A stretch of 64,000 nucleotides of DNA, taken from NCBI GenBank assembly GCA_024710355.1, contig JANJUX010000041.1, positions 124,001 to 188,000 of the forward strand. The letters run 5' to 3'. Numbering within the stretch: position 1 is the first letter of the stretch; every line of letters begins with the position of its first letter. A program made the position numbers and the translations under genes. This stretch comes from Candidatus Rifleibacteriota bacterium. Its GTDB lineage: Bacteria; Muiribacteriota; Ozemobacteria; Ozemobacterales; Ozemobacteraceae. The notes under the pieces are model-generated. The model saw nothing but the letters and a program-made list of their open reading frames with translations, had not been told where the DNA came from and searched no databases. Below are positions 36,129 through 43,603 of the stretch, one piece after another.

Positions 36129-37904
36129 GTGAACTATCGCCTTAAAAATGCCTTTTTCGCGTTTCTTACTGCAGGTGCTCTTTTTTCCGGCGCTGCCTAC
36201 GGCAGAGCTCCGGTAACCAATATTTCGGGTGACCAGAATCCAATCGACGGTGCACTGGTAATGATGCAGCCGGTTACAGTCGGCAAAGGCAATCTTATCG
36301 GCGGTTTCCTTGGTAAAACCCTCAATATTCCGAAACAGGTCAAAATCGATGACGTCGGCTATCTGGTGTTCGCTCTGGCAGCCGATGCCATTCAGGTCAA
36401 TCCGGCCGACCCGAAAGGCTACCACGAAAAATCTGTTAAGCCCTACCTCACCGACAGCAAAGAAATGACCGATTCTCTCAAACTGAGAAGAACCGCCCGC
36501 CAGATCCGTTTTCAGGCCCTCAAAGATGCTATCAGCAAAGCTGAAGGCCTGAATGACGAACAGAAAAAACGGGTTCTGGAATTCCTTTCGCAGTCGGTCG
36601 GTTCACCGATGGTGGTAATGTCGAAATCACCGCTGCCATCGTTCATGCCGTCGCCCGGCCCGTGCATGATTCCGCTCGGCGCCGAAATGGTTGCCGACAA
36701 AACCGGCAAGCGCCTTGGTATTGAAACTTCGATGATCTGTGTTCTTGACATCGAATCAGAAGGCAAAAAGCTCTTCTCGGTCGATGACGCCCTTAAAAAC
36801 GACACTCTCGACCTGGTTGTCGCTCATGAAAATGCGCACGCCATCATGTTCGACATGTATGGCAAGCTGTTTCAGAAGATTCAGCGCACCTCTTCGAACG
36901 GCCACGACGCTCCGATCATCACCGACGTGGGTCTTGCCTATGTTGAGGGCTGGGCAGAAGCTTTCGAAGCCGTTTACGGTCCAGCCAACCCCAAACTGGC
37001 CGAAAAAGACCGCACCAAATACAACATCTCTGAATTCCTGTATGCCCGCCAGGACCCGATCCGCCGCGACCGCTACGTCTGGGCCAGCAATGTCGGCAAG
37101 AAAACCGGCGTTCTCAAAAACGGCCTGCAGCTGATGTCGACCGAAGGCGTAATTGCCGGGCATATCTATGACATTCTCACCAGCCGCGCCATAAATGCCC
37201 CCTATGAAAAGTGCATTCAGACCATGCTGACCGCCCCGATGAACTTCATGGAATTCGTGCAGAACTACGTCAAGCTTTTCCCCGAAGACAAGAAAGTCAT
37301 CTACCGCATCATGCTCGAAAATTCACATTATGTGACCATGCACGAAAATGCGGCCGAAAGCTACAAGAACTACTACGAATTCAAGGTCGCCTATACCCAG
37401 AAAAAAATCAGCAAAGAAGATTTCACCAAAGCCAAAACCCAGTATAAAGCCTATACTGAAGGCCTGTTCGCCGAAGCGATGAAGAACGATAACATCTTCG
37501 CCAATGTCGGGCCGCAGATGTGGTTTGCCGGCAAAATCAACCTGACCCAGATGAAAAAAGAAGCCAGCGCCGCCAAGAAGTATCTTGCCACTGCCTTCGG
37601 CAAAAAGGATGAATTCTACGAATTCAGACTCGATCTGAACACCGCCACCGTCGAAATGTTCAGAATGATCGGTTTTGCTGAAGCCGATGCCGCCAAACTG
37701 GCCAAAGCTCGTGATGAAAAGGGCTTCTTCAAAGGCAACCCGGTCAGCATAATAAAAGAGATCATTGGTGATGAACGCTTTGCCAAATACAATGCCGTTC
37801 TCAACCTGACTCCCTATGACCACACCAAAGCCGATGCCATTGCCCAGTATAAAGAACAGTCACTGGCTCTGTGGCCCGAAGATATCGCCAAACTCGCCAG
37901 ATAA
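36129..37904 (+). CDS. Exported HExxH protein (putative metallopeptidase) with a C-terminal helix-hairpin-helix
   Basis: 591 residues from a GTG start with AGGAGG upstream. A Sec signal peptide (about 1-24) precedes a long helical domain. The zinc motif is HENAH (233-237) in LVVAHENAHAIMFDMYG, and a following YVEGWAEAFEA (Glu273 or Glu277) could supply the third ligand, as in gluzincins. At about 498-545, LDLNTATVEMFRMIGF and EADAAKLAKARDEKGFF form a ComEA-like helix-hairpin-helix repeat. HhH modules normally bind DNA or make protein contacts. I know no standard family with this combination. It has its own promoter and terminator, so it is a single-gene unit. Substrate unknown; an inactive zinc-binding protein is also possible. 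Confidence 0.72.
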   Translation: MNYRLKNAFFAFLTAGALFSGAAYGRAPVTNISGDQNPIDGALVMMQPVTVGKGNLIGGFLGKTLNIPKQVKIDDVGYLVFALAADAIQVNPADPKGYHEKSVKPYLTDSKEMTDSLKLRRTARQIRFQALKDAISKAEGLNDEQKKRVLEFLSQSVGSPMVVMSKSPLPSFMPSPGPCMIPLGAEMVADKTGKRLGIETSMICVLDIESEGKKLFSVDDALKNDTLDLVVAHENAHAIMFDMYGKLFQKIQRTSSNGHDAPIITDVGLAYVEGWAEAFEAVYGPANPKLAEKDRTKYNISEFLYARQDPIRRDRYVWASNVGKKTGVLKNGLQLMSTEGVIAGHIYDILTSRAINAPYEKCIQTMLTAPMNFMEFVQNYVKLFPEDKKVIYRIMLENSHYVTMHENAAESYKNYYEFKVAYTQKKISKEDFTKAKTQYKAYTEGLFAEAMKNDNIFANVGPQMWFAGKINLTQMKKEASAAKKYLATAFGKKDEFYEFRLDLNTATVEMFRMIGFAEADAAKLAKARDEKGFFKGNPVSIIKEIIGDERFAKYNAVLNLTPYDHTKADAIAQYKEQSLALWPEDIAKLAR

Positions 37905-37924
37905 TCTGCAGCTGATCTCGACAG

Positions 37925-37959
37925 ACAGGCCGCTCCGACCGGGGCGGCCTGTTTTGTTT
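37925..37959 (+). terminator. Rho-independent terminator
   Basis: A 9-base-pair stem (37925-37933 with 37944-37952, ACAGGCCGC/GCGGCCTGT) runs into TTTTGTTT. It ends the HExxH gene unit. Confidence 0.85.
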
Positions 37960-37986
37960 GCAGGCAGGGCCGGTTGCGTTTATAAT
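37958..37986 (+). promoter_or_regulatory. Promoter placing the start of transcription at the glycosyltransferase ATG
   Basis: A perfect TATAAT (37981-37986) has a weak -35 TTGCAG (37958-37963) exactly 17 bases upstream. The expected start point (about 37993) is next to the ATG at 37994, so the mRNA may be leaderless. Confidence 0.45.
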
Positions 37987-37993
37987 CTCAGGC

Positions 37994-39121
37994 ATGCGAA
38001 TACTTATCAATGCGGTTTCGGCACGGGCCGGCGGCGGGGTTTCATATCTGATCAACCTGCTGCAGTCGCTGCCACGCCTCTGCCCTGACGACCAGATTCT
38101 GGCCGCCATTCCTGATATCAGGCTGCCGATCGAAATCTCGGCCCTTGAGAATCTCAGCATCAGGGTGATACCAGAGGCCTCCGGCAATGTTTTGAAACGC
38201 TTTTTCTGGGAAAACACCGGCCTGATAAGCCTGTGCCAATCCTGGAATGCCGACCTGCTGTTCTGTGTTGCAAATATAATGCCGCTGCGCAACCCGGGCA
38301 TACCGGTAGCAGTGATGATTCAGAATGTCGCCCCACTCACCCCGCAGGCTCTCTACATGCTGAAAAAGTTCGAACCGCTGCAAAAGTATCTGCAGATACT
38401 GCTTCTACAAAAGCTGACCCTCTACGCTCTCAGAAACAGCCAGAAAGTCATCGCTCTTTCGCATGCGACTGCCAGACTGCTGCAGGAATGGCAACCCGGG
38501 CTCGCGCCGGCGGTTCTTTATCATGGCATCGCTGATGTTTTCAACCCCGATGTTCCGAGGCCACAGCAGGCAGGCGATCGGCCGTATTTTCTCTATGTAT
38601 CTAATTTATACGTTTACAAAGGCCTTGAATACCTCGTCGAGGCCATGGCCCTGAACCCCGAACTACCACGGGTCATGATTGCCGGTCGGGTATTCGATCA
38701 TGGCTACATGCGGCATATATCCGGTCTGATTGAAAATTTCGGGGTTAAAGACCGGGTGATCTTTCTCGATTCGCTTGAATACCGAGACCTGCCAGGCTGG
38801 TATGCCCATGCGACCGCAATGATATACACCTCATGGTGCGAGAACTGCCCGAATATTCTGCTCGAAGCAATGGCCTGCGGCTGCCCGGTGGTGGCTATGA
38901 ATACGGGGCCGATGCCGGAAATTTGCGGCGAAACTGGCATTTATGCCGCGCCTTTTGCTGCCGACAAGCTGGCAGCCGCAATGCAGCAGGCACTGAAACT
39001 TGACCGCAATGGTTTGCGCAAAAAGCTGCTCGAAAGGGCAGCTGAATTCACCTGGGAAAAATCGATGCAGGCGCATGCCCATATATTTTCAGAAATGGCA
39101 AACCCGGGCAAAAGCTCTTAA
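37994..39121 (+). CDS. Glycosyltransferase family 4 (GT-B fold)
   Basis: 375 residues from the ATG at 37994, beginning MRILINAVSARAGGGVSYL, the usual GT4 opening with a glycine-rich loop. A start 12 codons upstream would lie in the preceding terminator. The C-terminal nucleotide-sugar domain has YVSNLYVYKGLEYLVEAM and the EX7E-type motif in NILLEAMACGCPVVAMNTG. It should transfer a sugar from a nucleotide donor to a surface glycan. No other glycan genes are adjacent, so the acceptor is unknown. Confidence 0.9.
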   Translation: MRILINAVSARAGGGVSYLINLLQSLPRLCPDDQILAAIPDIRLPIEISALENLSIRVIPEASGNVLKRFFWENTGLISLCQSWNADLLFCVANIMPLRNPGIPVAVMIQNVAPLTPQALYMLKKFEPLQKYLQILLLQKLTLYALRNSQKVIALSHATARLLQEWQPGLAPAVLYHGIADVFNPDVPRPQQAGDRPYFLYVSNLYVYKGLEYLVEAMALNPELPRVMIAGRVFDHGYMRHISGLIENFGVKDRVIFLDSLEYRDLPGWYAHATAMIYTSWCENCPNILLEAMACGCPVVAMNTGPMPEICGETGIYAAPFAADKLAAAMQQALKLDRNGLRKKLLERAAEFTWEKSMQAHAHIFSEMANPGKSS

Positions 39122-39160
39122 GCCCCTGCCCGGACCAGATTTCCGGTTACTGCTGTAAAA

Positions 39161-39352
39161 TCAGCGCTGCAGCTGCCAGCCGGTTTCCCACCAGGTTCTT
39201 GACGCGGCCCTGGAAACCACCAGCCTTTGACCGGGCTGGTGCTGAGAGGCAACCGCAAGGCTGCCTTCACAGTAAGGCATGCAGCGCTGCGCGCCGGCAA
39301 GACGATTGCGGCGGGTAATATAGAAGTCAGAAAACATCGAATGTTTCAACAT
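39161..39352 (-). CDS. Possible small protein, 63 residues
   Basis: The ATG overlaps the stop of the preceding minus-strand small gene in a TGATG arrangement, and codon choice resembles neighbouring genes. The sequence is basic, with two Cys (RCMPYC) and a Trp-rich end (RTWWETGWQLQR). No family is recognised. It fills what would otherwise be an empty stretch downstream of the coiled-coil gene. It could equally be a chance frame. Confidence 0.38.
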   Translation of the reverse strand: MLKHSMFSDFYITRRNRLAGAQRCMPYCEGSLAVASQHQPGQRLVVSRAASRTWWETGWQLQR

Positions 39353-39633
39353 CAGCTGCTCCTGTCTGCGATTCCGGGCCAGGGGCCACGGCGATTGGCG
39401 CGGCAGAGCGCTTCAAGCTCAAGCTCGAGTTCTCTGAGTTTTCTATCAATGACATTCAGGCGGTCGATTTCTTCACGACATTTCTCTGAAATCTCGTTTT
39501 CGACCACTTTTTCTTCACGTTTCAATGCTTCGATTGAGTTCTGAATCAGTTTCAACCGCAGCTTGTCTTCGTTATTCAGCTGCAGGTCGCCTTCAGGTTC
39601 ACGGGTTTTGAACAACGGGATAAGTACACCCAT
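39352..39633 (-). CDS. Small coiled-coil protein
   Basis: 93 residues. After MGVLIPLFKTREPEGD, almost the whole chain is a heptad-rich charged helix (LIQNSIEALKREEKVV, RLNVIDRKLRELELELEAL), then a short basic tail. The start has GGAGGG at good spacing. The function is unknown. It is transcribed divergently from the alkaline phosphatase gene. Confidence 0.7.
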   Translation of the reverse strand: MGVLIPLFKTREPEGDLQLNNEDKLRLKLIQNSIEALKREEKVVENEISEKCREEIDRLNVIDRKLRELELELEALCRANRRGPWPGIADRSS

Positions 39634-39727
39634 CTTTAACCCTCCGTCAATTTTGGATTAGCCGCCGACTTATTACAACGACCATCAGGTTATCGGCAGA
39701 GTACATAAATTTAATTAGTATTAGCGC

Positions 39728-39756
39728 TTGCCATGCCCCCCGGTTTGGGTTAGATT
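39728..39756 (+). promoter_or_regulatory. Sigma-70-like promoter of the alkaline phosphatase gene
   Basis: TTGCCA (39728-39733), a 17-base spacer and TAGATT (39751-39756), 30 bases before the ATG. No obvious Pho-box repeat was seen. Confidence 0.4.
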
Positions 39757-39786
39757 TTTTGTTAAAGAACGCGAAAGGAAGCAAAC

Positions 39787-40881
39787 ATGTTCACACATTT
39801 CCGTCACATCCGCAGCTTCTGCCTCATTTTTGCCCTGCTGCTCACTGTCGCCGTTTCGGCACAGACAGATATAAAACCCCGCAATATAATTTTTCTCATC
39901 GGTGATGGTATGGGAGTCGCTCATATCACCGCCGCCCGTATCGAGCATGGTCAACTCAACCTCGAACGCTTCAAAATCATGGGCCTGCACATGACTGGTT
40001 CCGCCAACGATTATGTCACCGACTCGGCCGCCGCTGGCACCGCACTGGCCACCGGTTTTAAGACCGACAACGACATGGTCGGTCAGACTCCCGACGGTAA
40101 GCCCTTGAAAAACCTCATGGAATACGCCCGCGAAGCCGGCAAGGCCACCGGCGTCACCGTCACCAGCATTCTGCCGCATGCGACCCCGGCCGCCTTTTCT
40201 GCGCATCACATCGCCAGATATCACTACGACACCATCACCGAACAGCAGGCCAATTCAGGCCTTGATGTGATGATCGGCGGCGGGCTGAGCAATTACTACC
40301 CCAAAACCACCCCGGGCAGCCGGCGCAAAGATGACAAGCACATTCTCAACCTGCTGCGCGAAAAGATGCCGGTCGTTCTCAGCATCGCAACCCTGCGCAA
40401 AATCAAAGCCCCGAAACAGCTGACCGCCATTCTTTCATCCGGTCACCTGCCGCCGGCGATCAAGCGCGACTACACTCTCGGCGAGCTGACCGCCAAGGCA
40501 CTTGAATGCCTTACCCAGAACGAAAAGGGATTTGTCCTGATGATAGAAGGCTCTCAGATAGACCTCGCCTCGCACGATCAGGATATGCCACGCATAATCG
40601 GTGAAACAATCGATTTTGATTCGGCCGTAAAAACCAGTCTCGACTTTGCTGAAAAAGACGGCAACACTCTGGTAGTGGTAACCGCCGACCATGAAACCGC
40701 CGGCATCACCCTGCCGATGAAAACCATCGAAAACGACAAAATTGTTAAACCGACCTTCGCAAGCGATAATCACACTGCAGTGATGGTTCCAATATTCGCC
40801 TACGGCCCCGGTGCCGAAAATTTCGCCGGCATTCAGGCTATCGATGACGTCGGCCGCAAGCTCATCGAGCTGGTAAAGTGA
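39787..40881 (+). CDS. Secreted alkaline phosphatase (PhoA superfamily)
   Basis: 364 residues. A Sec signal peptide (cut near VSA-QT, about 25) is followed by the metal-site motif FLIGDGMG (Asp40), the nucleophile motif YVTDSAAAGTALATG with Ser80, the Asp/His ligands in GSQIDLASHDQD, and the TADHETAG motif with Asp and His ligands. These form the two-zinc (plus magnesium) site that hydrolyses phosphomonoesters in the periplasm. It is somewhat shorter than E. coli PhoA, closer to compact bacterial alkaline phosphatases. RBS AAAGGAAG. It is followed after one base by the CXXC small protein and then the polyferredoxin, so these may share a transcript. Confidence 0.93.
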   Translation: MFTHFRHIRSFCLIFALLLTVAVSAQTDIKPRNIIFLIGDGMGVAHITAARIEHGQLNLERFKIMGLHMTGSANDYVTDSAAAGTALATGFKTDNDMVGQTPDGKPLKNLMEYAREAGKATGVTVTSILPHATPAAFSAHHIARYHYDTITEQQANSGLDVMIGGGLSNYYPKTTPGSRRKDDKHILNLLREKMPVVLSIATLRKIKAPKQLTAILSSGHLPPAIKRDYTLGELTAKALECLTQNEKGFVLMIEGSQIDLASHDQDMPRIIGETIDFDSAVKTSLDFAEKDGNTLVVVTADHETAGITLPMKTIENDKIVKPTFASDNHTAVMVPIFAYGPGAENFAGIQAIDDVGRKLIELVK

Positions 40882-40882
40882 G

Positions 40883-41047
40883 ATGAACGCCAGCGACACC
40901 GGTACAGCCCGAAAACCCGGGGCTCTGCAGATCATCATTCTGCTGGCCGCCCTTGTCCTTATGTTCATCGGCTTCAAAAACGGTGAACATCGTAGTTACT
41001 TTCAGAAAGCGATTCTGGTGTGCACACAATGCATCGGCCTGGGTTAA
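40883..41047 (+). CDS. Small CD1871A-like CXXC membrane protein
   Basis: 54 residues, below common gene-finding cut-offs. One transmembrane helix (IIILLAALVLMFIGF, about 18-32) is followed by NGEHRSYFQKAILVCTQCIGLG. This closely fits the family called CD1871A CXXC motif-containing proteins in anaerobes: a helix, a GEH-like turn, KAI, then CxxCIG at the C-terminus. The function is unknown; the CxxC may bind metal or be redox-active. It starts one base after the phosphatase stop and its end overlaps the start of the polyferredoxin gene. That coupling supports both being real and acting together. Confidence 0.8.
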   Translation: MNASDTGTARKPGALQIIILLAALVLMFIGFKNGEHRSYFQKAILVCTQCIGLG

Positions 41048-41913
41048 AAATAAGATTCTGGTCGCAGGCTGCCGCCACCATCGGCAGCAATGCTTACCTT
41101 GTCGGCCTCAAAACCGGCAGCCTCTATACCGGCATTCTCAAACACGGCTGTGTGCCGACGCTCAACTGCTACAGCTGCCCGGCCGCGCTTTTCGCCTGCC
41201 CGATCGGCGCCATGCAGGTAACGGTTGCCGGTGCCGGCGGCCTCGATCTGACGGCCCTGCACACTATCGGCGCCCGCCTGGCAGCCATCTCAACCTCACT
41301 GCCACTCCTGGTGATCGGTTTTCTTGCTCTGATCGGCGGGATTGTCGGCCGCGCCGCCTGCGGCTGGATCTGCCCGTTCGGCTGGTTCCAGGAACTGCTC
41401 AACCGCATTCCGTCGCCCAAATTCAACGGGCCGCAGGTTCTCAAATATCTTAAATACCTGATTCTCATCGTCTTCGTCTTTCTGCTGCCGGCTTTCTGGC
41501 TCGATGAATACGACGGCGGCGAACCAAGCTTCTGCAAATACATCTGCCCGGCCGGCACGCTCGAAGGCGGTCTGCCGCTGGCGTATCTGCAACCCGGCCT
41601 GCGCAGTCAGCTCGGCTGGCTTTTCACCTGGAAAGCTTCGCTTCTGGCATTACTGATCGCCGCCGCAGTATTTATACGACGCCCGTTCTGCCGCTGGGTC
41701 TGCCCGCTCGGCGCCTTCTACGGGCCATTCAACAAAGTCAGCCTCTACCGCATCGAATTCGAAAAAGAGGGCTGTATCGAATGCGGCGCCTGTTCACGCA
41801 AATGCCCGGTCAGCCTCGACGTGCCGCGCCAGGTCGACCAGGCCGAATGCCTGCGCTGCCTCGAATGCCGCGACGCCTGCCCGAAACAGCTCTTAAAAAT
41901 CTCCCGCCGCTGA
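41029..41913 (+). CDS. Membrane-bound 4Fe-4S polyferredoxin (YccM/NapH-like)
   Basis: 294 residues from the ATG at 41029; a GTG at 41020 is an alternative and neither has a strong ribosome site. Several membrane helices alternate with cysteine motifs: CVPTLNCYSCP with ACPIGA near the N-terminus, then GWICPFGW and RWVCPLGAF, the Cys-Pro motifs typical of NapH/YccM/RnfB-linked membrane ferredoxins. The C-terminal cytoplasmic domain carries two 4Fe-4S sets, CIECGACSRKCP and CLRCLECRDACP. It should move electrons through or along the inner membrane. The start overlaps the CXXC small protein gene, a pairing I associate with anaerobes. The electron partners are not in the window. Confidence 0.88.
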   Translation: MHRPGLKIRFWSQAAATIGSNAYLVGLKTGSLYTGILKHGCVPTLNCYSCPAALFACPIGAMQVTVAGAGGLDLTALHTIGARLAAISTSLPLLVIGFLALIGGIVGRAACGWICPFGWFQELLNRIPSPKFNGPQVLKYLKYLILIVFVFLLPAFWLDEYDGGEPSFCKYICPAGTLEGGLPLAYLQPGLRSQLGWLFTWKASLLALLIAAAVFIRRPFCRWVCPLGAFYGPFNKVSLYRIEFEKEGCIECGACSRKCPVSLDVPRQVDQAECLRCLECRDACPKQLLKISRR

Positions 41914-42020
41914 CCCTGTCGACGAAGACCGCCAAAAGAGCTGGTGCTCATGCAAAATCTGGTCATGTGAGAGTAGTATCACGTGAACAGTTACACTTTT
42001 TTGAGCGGCTTTTGATGTTT

Positions 42021-42064
42021 AAAAATAATCGGCTCTGAACATTTTTCGTTGTTCAGAGCCGATT
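42021..42064 (-). terminator. Terminator of the lipoprotein gene
   Basis: A perfect 15-base-pair stem (42027-42041 with 42050-42064) closes an 8-base loop. An A-run at 42021-42025 becomes a T-tract on the minus strand, so it terminates the lipoprotein gene ending at 42067. No T-run follows on the plus strand, so use by the polyferredoxin unit is less certain. Confidence 0.88.
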
Positions 42065-42066
42065 GC

Positions 42067-43416
42067 CTACTCTTTGCTGAAGACCGCCAGGGCCTGTTGC
42101 ATCTCTGCCGGCGCAGTTGCCGGTGTAAAAGATGCTCTGGCGTTTCCGCTTGAAGATTCATCAATTATGAATGAAGGGGCAATGATAACTTTTGTGCTGC
42201 CCCTTGAACCATCGTCACCGACATATACGACATCGGCAACGCAGGTGCCGTTATAGTTTATCGAAAATGCTCCAACGCCAGTAAGATTGATTGCGAATTC
42301 GCCGCTGACCGGGTAGGGGTTGCCGATATCAACGGCGATTTTGTTGGGGATACCGTTCATGAAATTGATTCCATCAAGTGAAGCCTCGAATAAACCCGAA
42401 ATTTGATAAAGGTTGGAAGAAAGGGCGGTGAAATTATAGACCTCGAGATAACGTAACTTGCCGTAGGAGGATCTGACATCTATCACATTCCCGATTCCAA
42501 CCGTATTTATACCAGGAACAGCGTCTATGATCGGGTATCCGGTTCCATTCGCGTCTCTGAAGCAGAAGGTTAGAAGCATCCCTTCATCATAGTAGTGGCC
42601 GGGCAGAAAATAACTCCAGTTTCGGTATGTATCGTCCCATGACCAATATCTGATTCCGGCACGTAAGGATTGTCGAATATTGGCATTTTTCAGATTGAGT
42701 GCTTCTGGCAATAGCGAAGCCGTTTTGGCAAACTGGTTTACATAGGTTTTTATATTATCCTGTTGCGGAATTGTCGGACTTGTTTGCGCGAGATAGACCT
42801 GGCTGACATTCTCAACCAGATTGGGAACCGTCGATCCGGCAACATTTACGGTTGTTGCAAAGGCAGCTTTGACGTTGGTCACGATATTGTTTTGAATATT
42901 GCTACACACAGATCCCTTGCTTGAAAGGTTTTCTACGGCACCGGCCACGACATCTGGCTCAAGACCTGAGCCCAGGCCTGCCATATCAACCAGGTTTTCG
43001 CCTGCAGTAAGGTCTTTAGCGCCTCTGAATTCAGCATATTCCCCGATTTTCCCACCGTTGATAACAATCTTGACCAGCGCACTTCTGGCGGGAACGCAAG
43101 GAAAGAAAAAATCAGCCAAACCATTGCTGACTGTGGTTGTTTTTCTCAATTCATCGAATTGTGCCGGGTTTTCAGGCCTGAGAACCTTAATAATGCAGGT
43201 TACATTAACCTCATCGCCAGCCGTGCTGGCCTTAATAACCGGCTTCTCATTTGAAGAAACAACATTCAGTCTGATTAAAGCATCGCCAGTAAGGGATTCG
43301 TTGTTAACCGCGTCTGTGGCCAGTGGTAGAACTCCCGCGCCGCTGCCGCTGCCACCACAACCAATCAACAAAATGGAAATAATTGAAATGAACAAAGCAC
43401 AAAGTGATCCACGCAT
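42067..43416 (-). CDS. Lipoprotein of unknown function
   Basis: 449 residues. The N-terminus MRGSLCALFISIISILLIGC has a classical lipobox (LIGC, Cys20) followed by a Gly/Ser linker, so the protein is lipid-anchored. The mature chain is mostly beta-rich, with Thr/Asn/Val-rich segments (VTCIIKVLRPENPAQF) resembling lipoproteins with carboxypeptidase-regulatory-like beta sandwiches. I recognise no catalytic motif. GAGGAG precedes the ATG. It lies downstream of selD on the same strand, across 187 bases containing inverted repeats, and ends at a strong terminator. Confidence 0.75.
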   Translation of the reverse strand: MRGSLCALFISIISILLIGCGGSGSGAGVLPLATDAVNNESLTGDALIRLNVVSSNEKPVIKASTAGDEVNVTCIIKVLRPENPAQFDELRKTTTVSNGLADFFFPCVPARSALVKIVINGGKIGEYAEFRGAKDLTAGENLVDMAGLGSGLEPDVVAGAVENLSSKGSVCSNIQNNIVTNVKAAFATTVNVAGSTVPNLVENVSQVYLAQTSPTIPQQDNIKTYVNQFAKTASLLPEALNLKNANIRQSLRAGIRYWSWDDTYRNWSYFLPGHYYDEGMLLTFCFRDANGTGYPIIDAVPGINTVGIGNVIDVRSSYGKLRYLEVYNFTALSSNLYQISGLFEASLDGINFMNGIPNKIAVDIGNPYPVSGEFAINLTGVGAFSINYNGTCVADVVYVGDDGSRGSTKVIIAPSFIIDESSSGNARASFTPATAPAEMQQALAVFSKE

Positions 43417-43490
43417 AGCACTCTCCTCTTCATCTGTTATCTCTTTTGATAATCAGTTTTCACTGCCCCGATGCACCAGACGGTGCTTTA

Positions 43491-43543
43491 AGTTGAACTC
43501 ACCTTCGATGGTATAAAATTCCACCAGATAGGAAAGTTCAACT
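43491..43543. repeat. Inverted repeat between selD and the lipoprotein gene
   Basis: AGTTGAACT (43491-43499) and AGTTCAACT (43535-43543) form a perfect 9-base-pair stem around 35 bases that can pair further (TGGT/ACCA). A small GCACC/GGTGC hairpin lies at 43473-43486. It has no T-tract. It may be an mRNA 3' structure for the selD operon or a leader structure. Confidence 0.45.
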
Positions 43544-43603
43544 ATTTGACATGATTTATCACAAAGTTGTTTGCCCGTAAACTTTTTTGAGCTGGGAAGT
43601 TTT

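Noticed and set aside
43491..43543. A selenocysteine insertion (SECIS) element
   Set aside because: Bacterial SECIS hairpins lie just after an in-frame UGA within a coding region. No reading frame fits here, and SelD itself uses Cys.
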